Assembly (NCBI GenBank): GCA_013399855.1 | Contig: VXAY01000722.1 | Coordinates: 209,705-273,704 of the forward strand | Source of the DNA: Oxyruncus cristatus | Taxonomy: Eukaryota; Chordata; Aves; Passeriformes; Cotingidae | Direction of reading: 5' to 3' | DNA: 64,000 bases | In this document: positions 22,871 to 34,430 of the stretch, piece after piece | Position numbering within the stretch: the stretch's first letter is position 1 | How the letters are laid out: each line of letters starts with the position of its first letter | The notes under the pieces: generated by a model | Databases searched by the model: none | Told to the model about the DNA's origin: nothing | What the model saw: only the letters and a program-made list of their open reading frames with translations | Program-made: the position numbers and the translations under genes

Positions 22871-24143
22871 AGGAAGTATGCTATTAGTAGGTTTTCACAA
22901 GTCTTACATGTGGTTTTGGTTTTGCATTATATTTTGCTCATATTTTATTTAGTGCCCTGGGCACAAAAGAATTGATAATATTTTTATGACAGAAAACTGG
23001 GACACACCAATACAAAGGAAATATAAACAGGGTCAAGTAAAGGACAGGAATAATACAACTGAGTTCAAAGCAATATAACACAGTAAAAATCAGATATTTG
23101 GAATATAACAGTAAAACATTTTGTAGCAAGATAGGAGATCCTCAGAATATGGAAGGTGGAGGAAAATCTAGATACTAGTAGATCACATAATGTTACAATA
23201 TTTGGTCCCATAGACCCTTATAGACACAAGAAAATATTTATGTTTTTGTTCCCTTAGAAACATTGTCTTCCAGTCTTATCACCTCTGTTCAGATAAGGTA
23301 GCTTCAAAACTGGAAAGTACAGAGAAATTCTGTTTCTGATGAATAAGGAATTAAACGAATTTATACTTAAAGACTAAAACAACTTGACCTAACAAATTGA
23401 ATACTGTAGACAGATATGTTTATATAGTACAAATAGAAAGTTCTCTGTATTCTCAGTATTGTATTTCTCTATTGCACATTGGCTCATCAGCTGGGACAGT
23501 CCCACAACCCCCACCCCAACATACCAAATACCCAGCACTGCATCTTCATCTGTTGCGAAGTGCTGATTTGCCTGCAGTTTCTTGAAAGCCCATCAATTAG
23601 CATGACTTTCTAGGTTTGTTTCTGATTATGGTTTGTTAATGCTAACAGGTCAGGTTTTACACCTCTGTGTGTTTGTTTCCTTTTCCTTATCCTCCCAACT
23701 TAAAATACAAACTTTTTCACACCCGAGTTTGAGCCATTGACCAGTTTTGTTCTTAACATTACCTTCTTTATCACGTGTTGGCCAGGTCTTTGTATCTCCT
23801 TTGACCAGATACCCTTAAAGGAGCAAACACTCTCCTACCACATACCCTTACTTAAGCCTAAATCACTTTTAACATTTCTTGGATTGGATTTAATCTCATC
23901 TAACTATAGTAACTACAGTGTGAATAACTACATTTGAGCAAGGTTTACCTTTGTAGGAGAAATCAGTATATACCTATTGCAGTTCTTCTGTCCCTTTACC
24001 AACTTCTATTTCAGGCTGAACTGAGTTTTACTCATACATACATACATACACCTCAGTTACGGAGAGTGACACTTCAGCTGCCTAAATTTAGGTGGGATGC
24101 ATCAACCTTTCACTCCAGATCAATAATATTATTTTTGATATTG
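22871..24143. other. Unassigned sequence
   Basis: No gene or repeat was recognised, apart from a short (CATA)n at about 24034-24049. Open frames of up to 82 codons carry no domain. Confidence 0.5.
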
Positions 24144-24232
24144 TGCAAAGTTGTCCTGCACAGGGCCAGGAGTTGGACTTGATGATCCTGATGGGTCCCT
24201 TCCAGCTCAGCATGTTCTATGGTTCTATGATA
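24144..24232 (+). mobile_element. CR1 3' terminal scrap, plus strand (subfamily A)
   Basis: Only the last 90 bases of a CR1 are present. They run from GTCCTGCACAGGGCCAGGAG through TTGGACTTGATGATCC to the tail GTTCTATGGTTCTATGATAA. The sequence is nearly the same as the ends of the copies at 15129-15429 and 32284-34752. Confidence 0.88.
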
Positions 24233-27200
24233 ACTCAGCAGTTTTTACACTTGTTAAAAAATGAGGACAGAACCTTGAGTCAGTATGTTTTAAGCAGGGC
24301 TTGTGCCATTTTCCCATAGTTAGCTTAAAGACAATATACAAGGAACATTTTGACATAAACTCAATATTGTTGAGTAAACTCAATAGTGGTTGAATTAATA
24401 GGAACATGATTATGTGTTTATGCCTAGTCTGGATCACTCCAGTACTGATTGCTAGCAGGTGGATACTACAGAAGTTACAGGTTCATATTAATGATAAAGG
24501 TACTATCATACAGACAGAAACAGTATTTCAGTCATCAGTTTTGATTGATGTAATGTGTCTTCCCCTCCTAGTTAAAAATCAGTTCCATAGGGTCACATTA
24601 GTTCCTCATTCTTTTTACACTTCTGTGTCAGTCCTCTGCAAGTTGTGAAATTCAAGGCTAATATTAAACTGATAAATAATATTTGCAGGTATTTTTCTTA
24701 GAATCATTCCATTCAAATTATTTCAGTAGTCCAATTTATAACGTGGCTGCACAAAACCTTGGATCCAAACACATGAAAAGGAACTCCTGTATGCTAATGG
24801 AAAGAAGGCACCCTGATGGAAATTTCTACAGGTGGCTTTGCAGCAATGTTTCTGTTAACTGTGTCTCAGCTGACACCTCTGTAACAAAAGATATCTAGGC
24901 TCTTTTCCTCCTATGCAGGAACTATCAATTTTCAAGCTAGCTTAAGACTTCAGAAATTCAGTAAAAGCTTTTGAGTAATTTCTGCTTGTGACTTGATATA
25001 GTTGTAGAAGTTGTTCGCTCTGCATGGGTGAGGGATTAATTGCTTTTCTATTAGAAATCAATTTTTTCTGTAATTATTTTGCAATGCATACATATTATAT
25101 ATATTTAAATATTATATATCAATATTTTATTGCATACATATATATTGCATTTCATTGTACTGTATTGTATTTCATTTTATACACTTATTTTTAAAAAGTA
25201 GGATAAAACATTACTCTTCACATTATACTGAATAATCCATGATTATACTTCTCAGACTGAATTTTTTTCTCCTTAGAATCCTTAGCATCTAGGTTAGAGG
25301 ATTTTCCCCTTCCTTTCCTTTCATTTCCTTTACTTCCTCTGTAATTTTTGAAAGCAAATTTGATACTTACTCAAGCAAAAATGTGTAACAGTTTTGGCAG
25401 CCTTCTATTACTCCCTTTCTTTCTCCAGCTGTTTCTATATACTTGCCCTAATTAGCATGCATACTCACATGTTGCTCAAGGAAAAGTCAAGGTGGAAACT
25501 ACCAACATATTTCATAGTAGAATTTCTGTTCTGTCTGTCACTCGGGCTTTTCCTTTTATTACTTTTTTTGGTGAGCTACATTCACTCAAATGTAGCAGTG
25601 GCTGTTTTGGTTTTTATGACACCGAGCAACTTCTGGTATTCTTAAGACATAAATACAATATAATACTATTTTATTAGAAGACCTTTCAAAAGTATCTATA
25701 AAAGGCATTCTAAACTTTCTGCCCAAAGCAACATTTCCATTCATATTGTGCACGTCAGTGAAAACCCCCTGTGGAATCAGTCTTACTGAAATGAGTTAAA
25801 ATGTCTGCATAATAAAGGCTATATTGTAATTTTACAGCAGCTCCCAAGGAAGTCTAGGCTAAACTACACAGGCTTAAAAAGCAGACCAAAGACCTTAATT
25901 TGTCTTCAGTTGTTCTGGATGGTTTACTGTGTGAGAGAGAAGCTAAAAGAAATGCTCATTCTCTCAGGCTTTCCCTCTTGCATTTTTTTTACCTACTTGA
26001 AAAACAGAAAAAAAGTTAAAGTTTCACATACTTTTACTACAGATCATGGTGTTACTCAGTGATGAAAACTATTGTCTAAATAAAAGACACAGTTCCACAG
26101 TTCTTTGCAAAATGAACTCTAAAATGATAAGAAAACTGGAGGCATGAGGAATGATTGATTTGTTTCTGGTTTACAGTAAATCCAATATATGGTAAGAATG
26201 AATAGCTGAAAGTTTGCTGGTTATGATGTTCAAGTAGTCTGGAATGTACCAACAAACAAATAAATTAATGCATTAGTTACGTTGTTCAGCTTGATGGCTT
26301 TATACTTACACAATTGTATGGTTATGTACTTGCATAATTCTTTTGTCACCTAAGTTTCCTCAGAATTACACAGAATTTCGCTCAATTTGCCAATGGTGGG
26401 TGTCATTCTAATGAAAAAAATCAACAAAAGTCTGTGGGGCTTTCAATCCCTAGGTACTTACATTTTTGTGATGCAAACTTAAGTAACAACCAGAAAATTC
26501 AATGTTGTCACCACCATGACTACAATGACCACATGACCACAAGGTTTATTTTCTTTAATCCTTCTGGCTTTCACAAGCTAATCATTTTTTGCATGTGAGT
26601 TTTCTGTGAAGTCTTGGATGAAAGGCATTCTATGAGCGCTCTTAATACTTATAGTAATAATTGAACTCACTATAAAGCAGAATAGCCATGATTAAATCTA
26701 ATAAATTATACAGGCAAAGCAAAGCTTGAATCTTTCATGTAACAGTACAGTGGTTAAAGCAATCAACCAGAATACAAACTATTTTTAGCTTTGTGCTTCC
26801 TTCCTTCTTGTTTCATGACTGGTCTTGTTATTCACATATTTTATGTGATGGCTTTTTAATTAAAAATTTTGAATTAATACCCCAGTAAAAAGCTGTGTTC
26901 TAGGATTTCTTTTCCCTTTCCTTGCATGCAGGGGTTACTTAGGTCTAAGTTTCATGGTCAGAACCTTTCTAGATTGTTTTTTTTTTTTTGTTGCTCCCCT
27001 GAGTTGTTCTTATTTCCTGGCACAACGACTGAGGTGCAAAAGGAAGGGTACGAAATGACTCAATTCTTTGATTTTCTTTTAGGGCTCCCTGCTTGGAAAC
27101 TCTTTTGGTGTCAGGGAAAGCCATTATATCTTTCACCCTTATTAAACTTTAAAAATACAAAGATAATCACAAGCATACTTTAAGTCGGCGTAATGTGTTC

Positions 27201-28474
27201 TCAGTAAGCAGTGAACCCTAGAGAGATGAGTATCCAAAGAAAGGTGAGGAATCTATATCAAGCCTATTTCTTTCAGTACGTAGTTCAGCTAATATTTACA
27301 CTTCTTTCCTTGAGGTTAGTGGTACCTAAAGTGTAATTTAAGGTGTTAGAAAAACAGCATCTCTGCCCTGCACCTAAATTTCAAATGAGTACACAATTTC
27401 ACGTGTCAAATCTCAAGCAGTATTCCCATTTCAATACTAACCTCAATTCTGGCCAGACAGCATTGCTACACAGTGACAGGGAATTCTTTAGGACTTAATA
27501 GAAGCCATTTGTCTCTGGTTTTGCACAATGAGAATTCCTTGCATTAATGTACTTAATGAAATATTAATTCCTGATTTCAGTGTGTAAAGGACTGGGTTTT
27601 TTTCTGCGTCAGCAACAATAACATGGGGAGGGGTCAATTTTCTTTTCTATATCAGCTGAAACATAGCTTCTTGTATGTTTTGGGGTGTTTGGGTTTTTCT
27701 GGTTTTTTGCTTGTTCATTTTTCTTCCATATGTGTGGTGGGCCGTTTTTGTTTGTCTTAATTAAGTTCGTGGCACTAGAAAAAATGATGATGTTCACCAC
27801 ACCGAAACACAGGTTTACATTTACAACTGAACTAACTTATTTGGACTTTCATCGCATTTTATGACAGGAAATGGGATGGAATCCATGTGACAACTAAAAC
27901 AAAAATTGATTTCAACCAAGAATTGTCTGTGTTTCTCTTACTTAAAGACATATCTTCAGATGCTGGTGTCAGCATTGTAGATATCTATGTTTATTCAAAT
28001 CAGCCTTGCACATCGTACATTTCCTGAATTTATGAAGAATGAATGTGACTAAAAGACAAACATCCTTTTTTACTTCCAAAATGAGAAGCGATTCTCAGCT
28101 ACTGGATATACCTTTTCTGATGTCACACTTCTCTGTTTAAATGTTCAATGTCTAAAGCAATTTTCTTGAGATTTTCATAATTACAGCACTGATGAAAAAT
28201 AATGAGCTGAGGAAATGACGTAAAAGGTCAAAACCACACTGAACCTAAGCCTCTGCCATTTGTTTAACATTGAGTTCTGTAATAAAAATTAAATAATCAA
28301 ACCTGTAGGTATTCATGTGTGTCTAGTATGAAAGTGAGAGTGTGATCATGGTTTGGAGTCTGTTCCTTCGTTTGTTTGGGGGTTTGGCTGGAGTTTTTGT
28401 GGGTTTCGGTTTACTGATTTTTTAATTTATTTTATTTGCTGAAGCCAACTCTACATTGTACAGGTAACATTTAT

Positions 28475-28532
28475 GCTATCTATCTGTCTATCTGTCTATC
28501 TATCTACCTGTCTACCTATCTGTCTACCTATA
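28475..28532. repeat. (TCTA/TCTG)n tetranucleotide microsatellite
   Basis: About fourteen units alternating TATC, TGTC and TACC type tetranucleotides. It is an interrupted tetranucleotide repeat, likely length-polymorphic. Confidence 0.93.
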
Positions 28533-29172
28533 TATTACACATATTTTTAATGTGTATGACCATAAAATTTCATGCTATTTCTTTTTACCAGTTTCAGATG
28601 TACATGTTGAATTCTGGCTATAACGTCATAATTAGATGATGTTGTGTCTTGTTGTGTCTTATTGTGCATAGGACCGAATCCTCTCTTTCATAATTTTTTT
28701 CATGAACATTGTTCCTTTTTTTTTCCCCTCACATTTGTACATTATCCAAAGAAGGGCTAGAACATGGTACAAGAGGTTTTTGACTTGAATGACTAGAGAT
28801 CCAAATTGTCCTGTAGTCCATATCAGTGAGTAAATCTAGATATGTGTTATCATTACATCTGCACTGTCATTTTGAATCACATCCTATTTTCCTTCTATTT
28901 ATTATCCAGATGGTGTATTTCCTAATTTGCTTACAGGAGCCACTCTAGGGAAAAACAGGTAGGTCTTTTCAATGGTACAGCTATAAATGAGGTGATTTGT
29001 GAGTCAGTTCTCTTACTACCTTTGGCAAAAGACAAGTAAATTTGAACACATTCAGAGCCTTCAGACATATAATTTATTAATCTTTCAGTTGCAGGAGTGT
29101 TCCGCAACCACACAAAGACCTGGCAAGGTTGTTTGATGCAGATGCATTTAAATAACCTCAACACCACTGTTT

Positions 29173-29214
29173 AAAATAAAAAATAAAAAATAAAAAATTA
29201 AAAAAAAAAAAAAG
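29173..29214. repeat. A-rich (AAAAAT)n tract
   Basis: Several AAAAAT units are followed by a run of A. Low complexity only. Confidence 0.88.
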
Positions 29215-31142
29215 AATTTTCGAAGAGATGTAAAGAATTGAGTCAGAAAAGCTAAGACTGGAGTGAATCAAGAATGAATGGGTATCTCTGGATGTGGAGG
29301 CACCAGCAGGAACACGCAGCAAGGAAAGGGCTCTCAGTGCCTGTGTAAGTGGCATTTGGATCAACAGGTCATCAGCACCCCTGCACATCTATTTTCAGTT
29401 TCATAAAACACACAGATTTGGAGACAGGAATGGTATTCACTCACAGATATATATTAAAATAGATACAATGCCAGCTCTGAAAGGGTTAAAAAAGGTATAT
29501 CTGAAATCTGCTTGTGGTCCCTAGCCCCAGACGAAATGAAGAGATAATTGTCTTCCCCTGTCTTCCACGTCATTGCACAGGATGTATCCTAACATCTGGA
29601 CACGAGCACTGAGGAGGACAGCTGCTGGCCAGACAGCCTAAGCACTCCTGCACTGATCTCTGACAACCAGATCAGCCTCTCAGGCATCAGGTACAGCCTC
29701 GTGCTTATGTCGTAGGAGGGGCTAGGAGTGAAACAATTTTCACTTCCATTTTTCTTTTAAATAAAACTGCTTTTCTGGCTTATAATGTCTTCCATGTATA
29801 TTTGCTGCATTGTGGATAGAGTGCAACAGCATTTCCTACAAAGGTGCGTAATGAGTATCCACAAAACTATGGAGGGTAGGTTAAAGGTACATTCATGGGG
29901 AGTAAGGTACTGCAGCTATGTAATAAATTAAACAGTGAATTAAACCTGTAGCATAATACTGAACCAGACTTCACTTCATACACTATTCACCATGGGACAG
30001 GCCAGTCTGCATCAATAAACTTTGTAAATGTAAACCATTTTGCTCCATGTGCCCAGGAACAAAGTATTCCTCCCTGAATGTTTTCCAGGATGTATAAAAA
30101 GAGCTTTTTTTAGTGCGAGTAATAATAATAATCAAGTTAGTATTTTTAGGAGGTAAGTATGTAAAGTACAGGGACTCAAGTGGTAGCTTACTGGCCCATT
30201 TCACAAAAGAAAGGCTTTAGGTTATATATATGTAAATGAATAGAGAGCATTTTTAAGGCAGAGAGTCTGTTCTTGTCGCTTTTAATCTGCAATAGAAATT
30301 CATCATGTGAGAAATATGCATGTGCATTTAAATGGGCATGCCTCCAGTGTATTATCATAACACAGGCAGTGGAAATCATCTTTCTTAAGTAAGGAAAAAC
30401 TATCTGCAAATAGCTAACATACAAAATGTCTCCATATTGGCTTTTAAACACAGTAGCCCTTTCAGAAAATGAAAACAGAGATGAATGGGGACCGATGTGC
30501 TATCTGATCAACCACTTCTTGTCCGTCACATCTATAGTCAGCTCTCTTTGGCACTGTAGGCACCTTCATGCTCCAGGCTCCTTCTAAATTGCTCAAAAAA
30601 AAATTAGTACCAGAAGGAGAAAATTGGAAGACTTACATATACAATATTTTTTCCAGCATTATAGCAACTGTGGTTTCCTTATTTACAAACTTACCTTAGA
30701 AAAATAGCTCAACGTTTTCTTCTCTTGCCATTCCAATTAGAATTTATTTTATTCATTTTTCCTGACCGAAAAAAACTGTGACAGTAGAGCTTATTAATAT
30801 TCATTATACAAATGTAGAATGGGGTTTATTTGTTTGTTTGTTTCTAATTGCAACAAAGTTTTCTCATTTCTTTAATAATTGAGTCAACTTAGCCATTGTT
30901 TCCACTAGGAAACCTGAAAATGCTCAAGGTCTGAGTGCATACCGCTGCTGAAACCCAAAGCTATCTCAAGAGCAGGACTTGAGCGTAAAGAACTACAGGT
31001 GCTTATCCCAGATGAGACGTGGTGCACTAAATGGCATGTCCTGTTTGAACAACAAAGAGTTGTTCTGTGCTATACACTGGAAAGTAAACACAGCCTTACA
31101 ATGCAGGTTTTGCAGTTTTCCATTGGCAAAAAAATAATAAGA

Positions 31143-31491
31143 TTGATCTTATCAGTGTTTATAAGCATCTGAAGGGAAGGTGCCAAGAGGACAGAGTCAG
31201 GTTTTTCTTGGTGATGCCAAGTGATAGAACAAGAGACAATGGTCAGAAACTGATGCATAGGAAATTCCACCTGAATGTGAAGAAGAACTTTTACTGTGTG
31301 GGTGACCACACACTGGAACACATTGCCCCGGGAGGCTGTGGAGTCTCCCTACCTGGCGATATTCAAGAACTGTCTGGATGCAATCCCGTGAAATGTGTTC
31401 TACAACAGTCCTGCTTGAGCAAGGAGGTTTGACCAGATGACCTCACCTGTGGTCCTTTCCAACCTTAACCATTTTGTGATTCTGTGATTTT
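31143..31491 (+). mobile_element. CR1 LINE 3' end, plus strand (subfamily C)
   Basis: The copy begins in the RT C-terminal region (equivalent of the DLINVYKYL segment) and runs to the tail ATTTTGTGATTCTGTGATTT at about 31471-31490. Sequence hallmarks include TGCTTGAGCAAGGAGGTT and GACCAGATGACCTC, typical of common avian CR1 3' UTRs. The 3' UTR is of the same type as the minus-strand copy at 9318-10285 and differs from subfamilies A and B. The short plus-strand frame 31208-31432 contains the SDRTRDNGQKLMHRKFHLN relic. Inactive. Confidence 0.92.
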
Positions 31492-32283
31492 GCAATACCA
31501 ATAAGATTATTTGAGCAGCATTCTACTCCAAATTGTAGACATCAATATTGAATGGCATTTTTACCAGTTGCATTTGGAGTTAGAGGTCATAATTTCCTAC
31601 CCTTCTATATATCTCATTACAAACATTGAAAGTTTAATTTCTGTATTCCTACCTTCCATAATGCAAACAACTGTAAATACTGTTCTCTTGATGGCAAATC
31701 AATATCCATCTTACAGCACAGGGACAATTTTTCCTCTTTTAGTGGCTTTTTTAACAGAGTTCCATTTATTGTCTATCCAAGAAAAAAAAAAAAAAAAAGT
31801 TAATAATCACAACCTAATGAAATGAAAGAAAGAAGAAAATGCTTTGAGGAAGGTATAGATGGAACACATGAAAAATTAGAAAATCTTTCCAAATATGTTA
31901 CTTTAATGAGAAAAAAAAGGTATTGCACTTCTCAGAAATTTGTCTTTTCATGAAATACCATATCAACAGAGAGATTGTCAGACATATTGAAATCAATGAA
32001 AAATGAACATCAGTAAACATAATTTGTATAAAGTGGAAGCATAAATAAACAACAAAATGCCATGTTAACAATTCTGCTTGGGAAAACAGTGTTCTGAAGA
32101 GTGAAGAAAAGTATTGGACTTGATCTAAAACAAATATTGCAAAATACATATAGAAAACTAATTTTGGAATAGATTTGTTTTTTTAAAGCACAGTTCAAGA
32201 GCCTCTGGGCAAGAATCAAGGGGCAAACAAGTAATGCAGATGTCATCATGGCCAGGATAATGACACTGACAAATTATTCTTTG
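31492..32283. other. Unassigned sequence
   Basis: No gene was seen in about 800 bases. An A run lies at 31782-31798. Open frames are AT-rich and lack domains. Confidence 0.5.
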
Positions 32284-33009
32284 AAGGGACATTTCCAAGG
32301 CAGCTGCCCTTGTCCTTATGGGAGAATTCAACTTACCAGAAATTAACTGGGAACATCACACAGGTGGTACAACCCAGGCCAGAAAATTCCTAAAAAACCT
32401 GGATGATAACTTTATTGAACAGGTCCCTAAGGGAGCTGACTTGGAAAGATTCCCACCTTGATCTGCTGCTTGTTAACAGAGTAGATCTTGTGAGTGGAGC
32501 TTGGTGGCCATCTTGGCCACAGTGACCATGAAGGGATGGAGTTTAAAGTCTCTACTGACAGGAGGAAAAGTGCCAGCAAAACCTCAACTCTGGACATGAG
32601 GAGAGTAGACTTTAGGCTGCTCAGGGAACTAGTAAGTAAAGTCCCCTGCGAAGATGTTTTTGCAGGTGCTGGGGTCCATCAGTGCTGGTCACTTTTTAAA
32701 CTACACCTCCTAAAGGCACAGGAGAAAGAAATTCCCAAATGTCAGAATTCAAGAAGGCGAGGCAAGTGGCCGGCTTGGCTGAGCAGGGATCTTCTCTTGA
32801 AAATAAGGCAAAAAAGGAAGGTGTATGTCCAGTGGAAGCAAGGTCAAGTAATATGGGAAGAATTAAGAGATGTTGCTTACCACTATAGGGAAAAAATTCC
32901 TATGACCAAAGATCATCCAGAGTTGAAGCTGCCAGAAATGTGGGGGACAATAAAAACATATTTTTTCAAATATAATATCGGCAATAGGCAGTATAGCCAG
33001 ATGTTATAG
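32284..33009 (+). pseudogene. CR1 endonuclease C-terminus and linker, broken
   Basis: At 32321-32332 the EN motif reads GEFN where the family has GDFN, replacing a catalytic-site aspartate by glutamate. At 32521-32529 the last EN motif SDH is intact, in the segment LGHSDHEGMEF. Downstream, WSLFKLHLLKAQEKEIP and RRGKWPAWLSRDLLLKIRQK belong to the EN-RT linker found in CR1 proteins. The frame 32494-33009 opens at a GTG and has no start of its own; the true protein would begin far upstream, in sequence that is absent. A stop at 33007-33009 ends it before the RT. Confidence 0.88.
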
Positions 33010-33060
33010 GATGTTATAGGCCTGTTACCGGATGAAGATTGTCACCTCAAAAAAGGGACA

Positions 33061-34430
33061 GTGAAAGAGGTGTTTAATGCTTTCTTTCCCTCTGTCTTCA
33101 GCACAGATGATGGACCAATGGGGTTTCTGCACCCTGAGCTGGAGGACCGTGACTGGGAGAATGATCAGCTACCAGCTGACCCTGGAATTTTGTGGGATCT
33201 GCTGCTCCAGATGGATCTCTACAAATCTATGGGGCCTGAGAGGATGCATTCCAGAATTCCCAAAGAGCTGGCTGATGTAATGGCAAAAGCTCTGTTAGTG
33301 ACATCTGAGCAGTCTTGGGAATCCAGCGAGGCCCCAGATCACTGGAAGCTGACAAACATTGTTCTGATTTGCAAGAGGGGCAAGAAGGAAGACCCTGGAA
33401 ACTACAGGCATGTCAGTCTCACTTCAGTGCCTGGCAAAGTTATGGAGAAGATTATTCTGGGTTTGTCTGAAATCCAGAAGATTATGTCTGAAAGACAATG
33501 CAGTCATTGGCCATAGCCACACAGTTTCATGAGGAAAGTCCTGCTTATCAAACCTGATTTCCTTTTATGACAAGGTAACCCACCTAGTTTGATCAAGGGA
33601 AGCCAATTGATGTAATCTTTTTTGGATTTCAGTAAAGCTTTCAATACTGTCTCTCACAGGATCCTTCTGGACAAAATGTCCAGCACACAGCTGTGGGTGA
33701 GCAATTGGCTCACGGGTCGAGCATGAAGGGTAACAGTGAATGGGGTGACATCAAACTGGTGACCTGTCACTAGTGGGGTTCCACAGGGCTCCATCTTAGG
33801 TCCTCTGCTCTTCAACATCTTCAAAAATGACTTGGACACAGTACTGGAAGGGATGCTAAGTAAGTTTGCAGATTACACAAAATTGGGATAAGCTGTTGAC
33901 TCCCTCGAAGGCAGAGAAACCCTGCAGAGAGACATCAACAAATTAGGGGACTGGACAATCATCAACCATATGAAGTTTAACAAGGAAAAGTGCCAGATTC
34001 TGCACTCGGGATGGGGCAACCCTGGACGTTCGTACATACTGGGGAATGAGATGCTGGAGAGCAGTGCCATGGAAAGGGACCTGGGTGTCCTGGGCAATGG
34101 CAAGTTGAATCTGAGTCAGCAGTGCCCTGGCAGCCAGGAGGGCCAACCGTGTCCGGGGGGGCATCAGGCAAAGCATCGCCATGCAGTAAAGGGAGGGGAT
34201 TGTCCTGCTCTGCTCTGCAATGGGGCAGCCTCACCTTGAATATTGTGTGCAGTTTTGGTCACTGCAATATAGGAAAGATATTAAGCTCTTAGAGAGTGTC
34301 CAAAGGAGGCCAATGAAGGTGGTGAGGGGCCCTGAGGGCAAGCCATATGAGGAGTGGCTGAAGTCACTTGGCTTGTTCAGCCAAAGGAGAAACTCAAGGG
34401 AGACCTCATTGCAGTTATAACTTCCTTGTG
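33061..34430 (+). pseudogene. CR1 reverse transcriptase, degenerate, FADY at the catalytic box
   Basis: The first frame (33061-33516) carries KEVFNAFFPSVF, YKSMGPERMH, WKLTNIVLICKRGKKEDPG and VSLTSVPGKVMEKIIL, which are RT fingers motifs of CR1. Motif A reads DFSKAFN at 33625-33645, where the family has DFSKAFD. Motif B SGVPQG is intact at 33772-33789. Motif C reads FADY at 33865-33876, so the second catalytic aspartate is lost. Further on come MKFNKEKCQILHSG, SSAMERDLGVLG and, after a frame change, HLEYCVQFW with LLESVQRR. Several in-frame stops (for example in 33517-33600) and at least two frameshifts separate these pieces. The enzyme cannot be made. Confidence 0.92.

Larger units (their letters stand above)
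24233..31142. other. Long AT-rich unassigned stretch
   Basis: Almost 7 kb contain no recognisable gene, LTR or CR1. There is AT-rich low-complexity sequence at about 25085-25190, a T run at 26977-26988, a TCTA/TCTG tetranucleotide tract at 28475-28532, an A-rich tract at about 29173-29214, and TTTG units at about 30828-30843. The interval 29260-29730 is somewhat GC-richer and of higher complexity but matches nothing I know. Open frames (up to 87 codons) have no domain. Confidence 0.55.
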
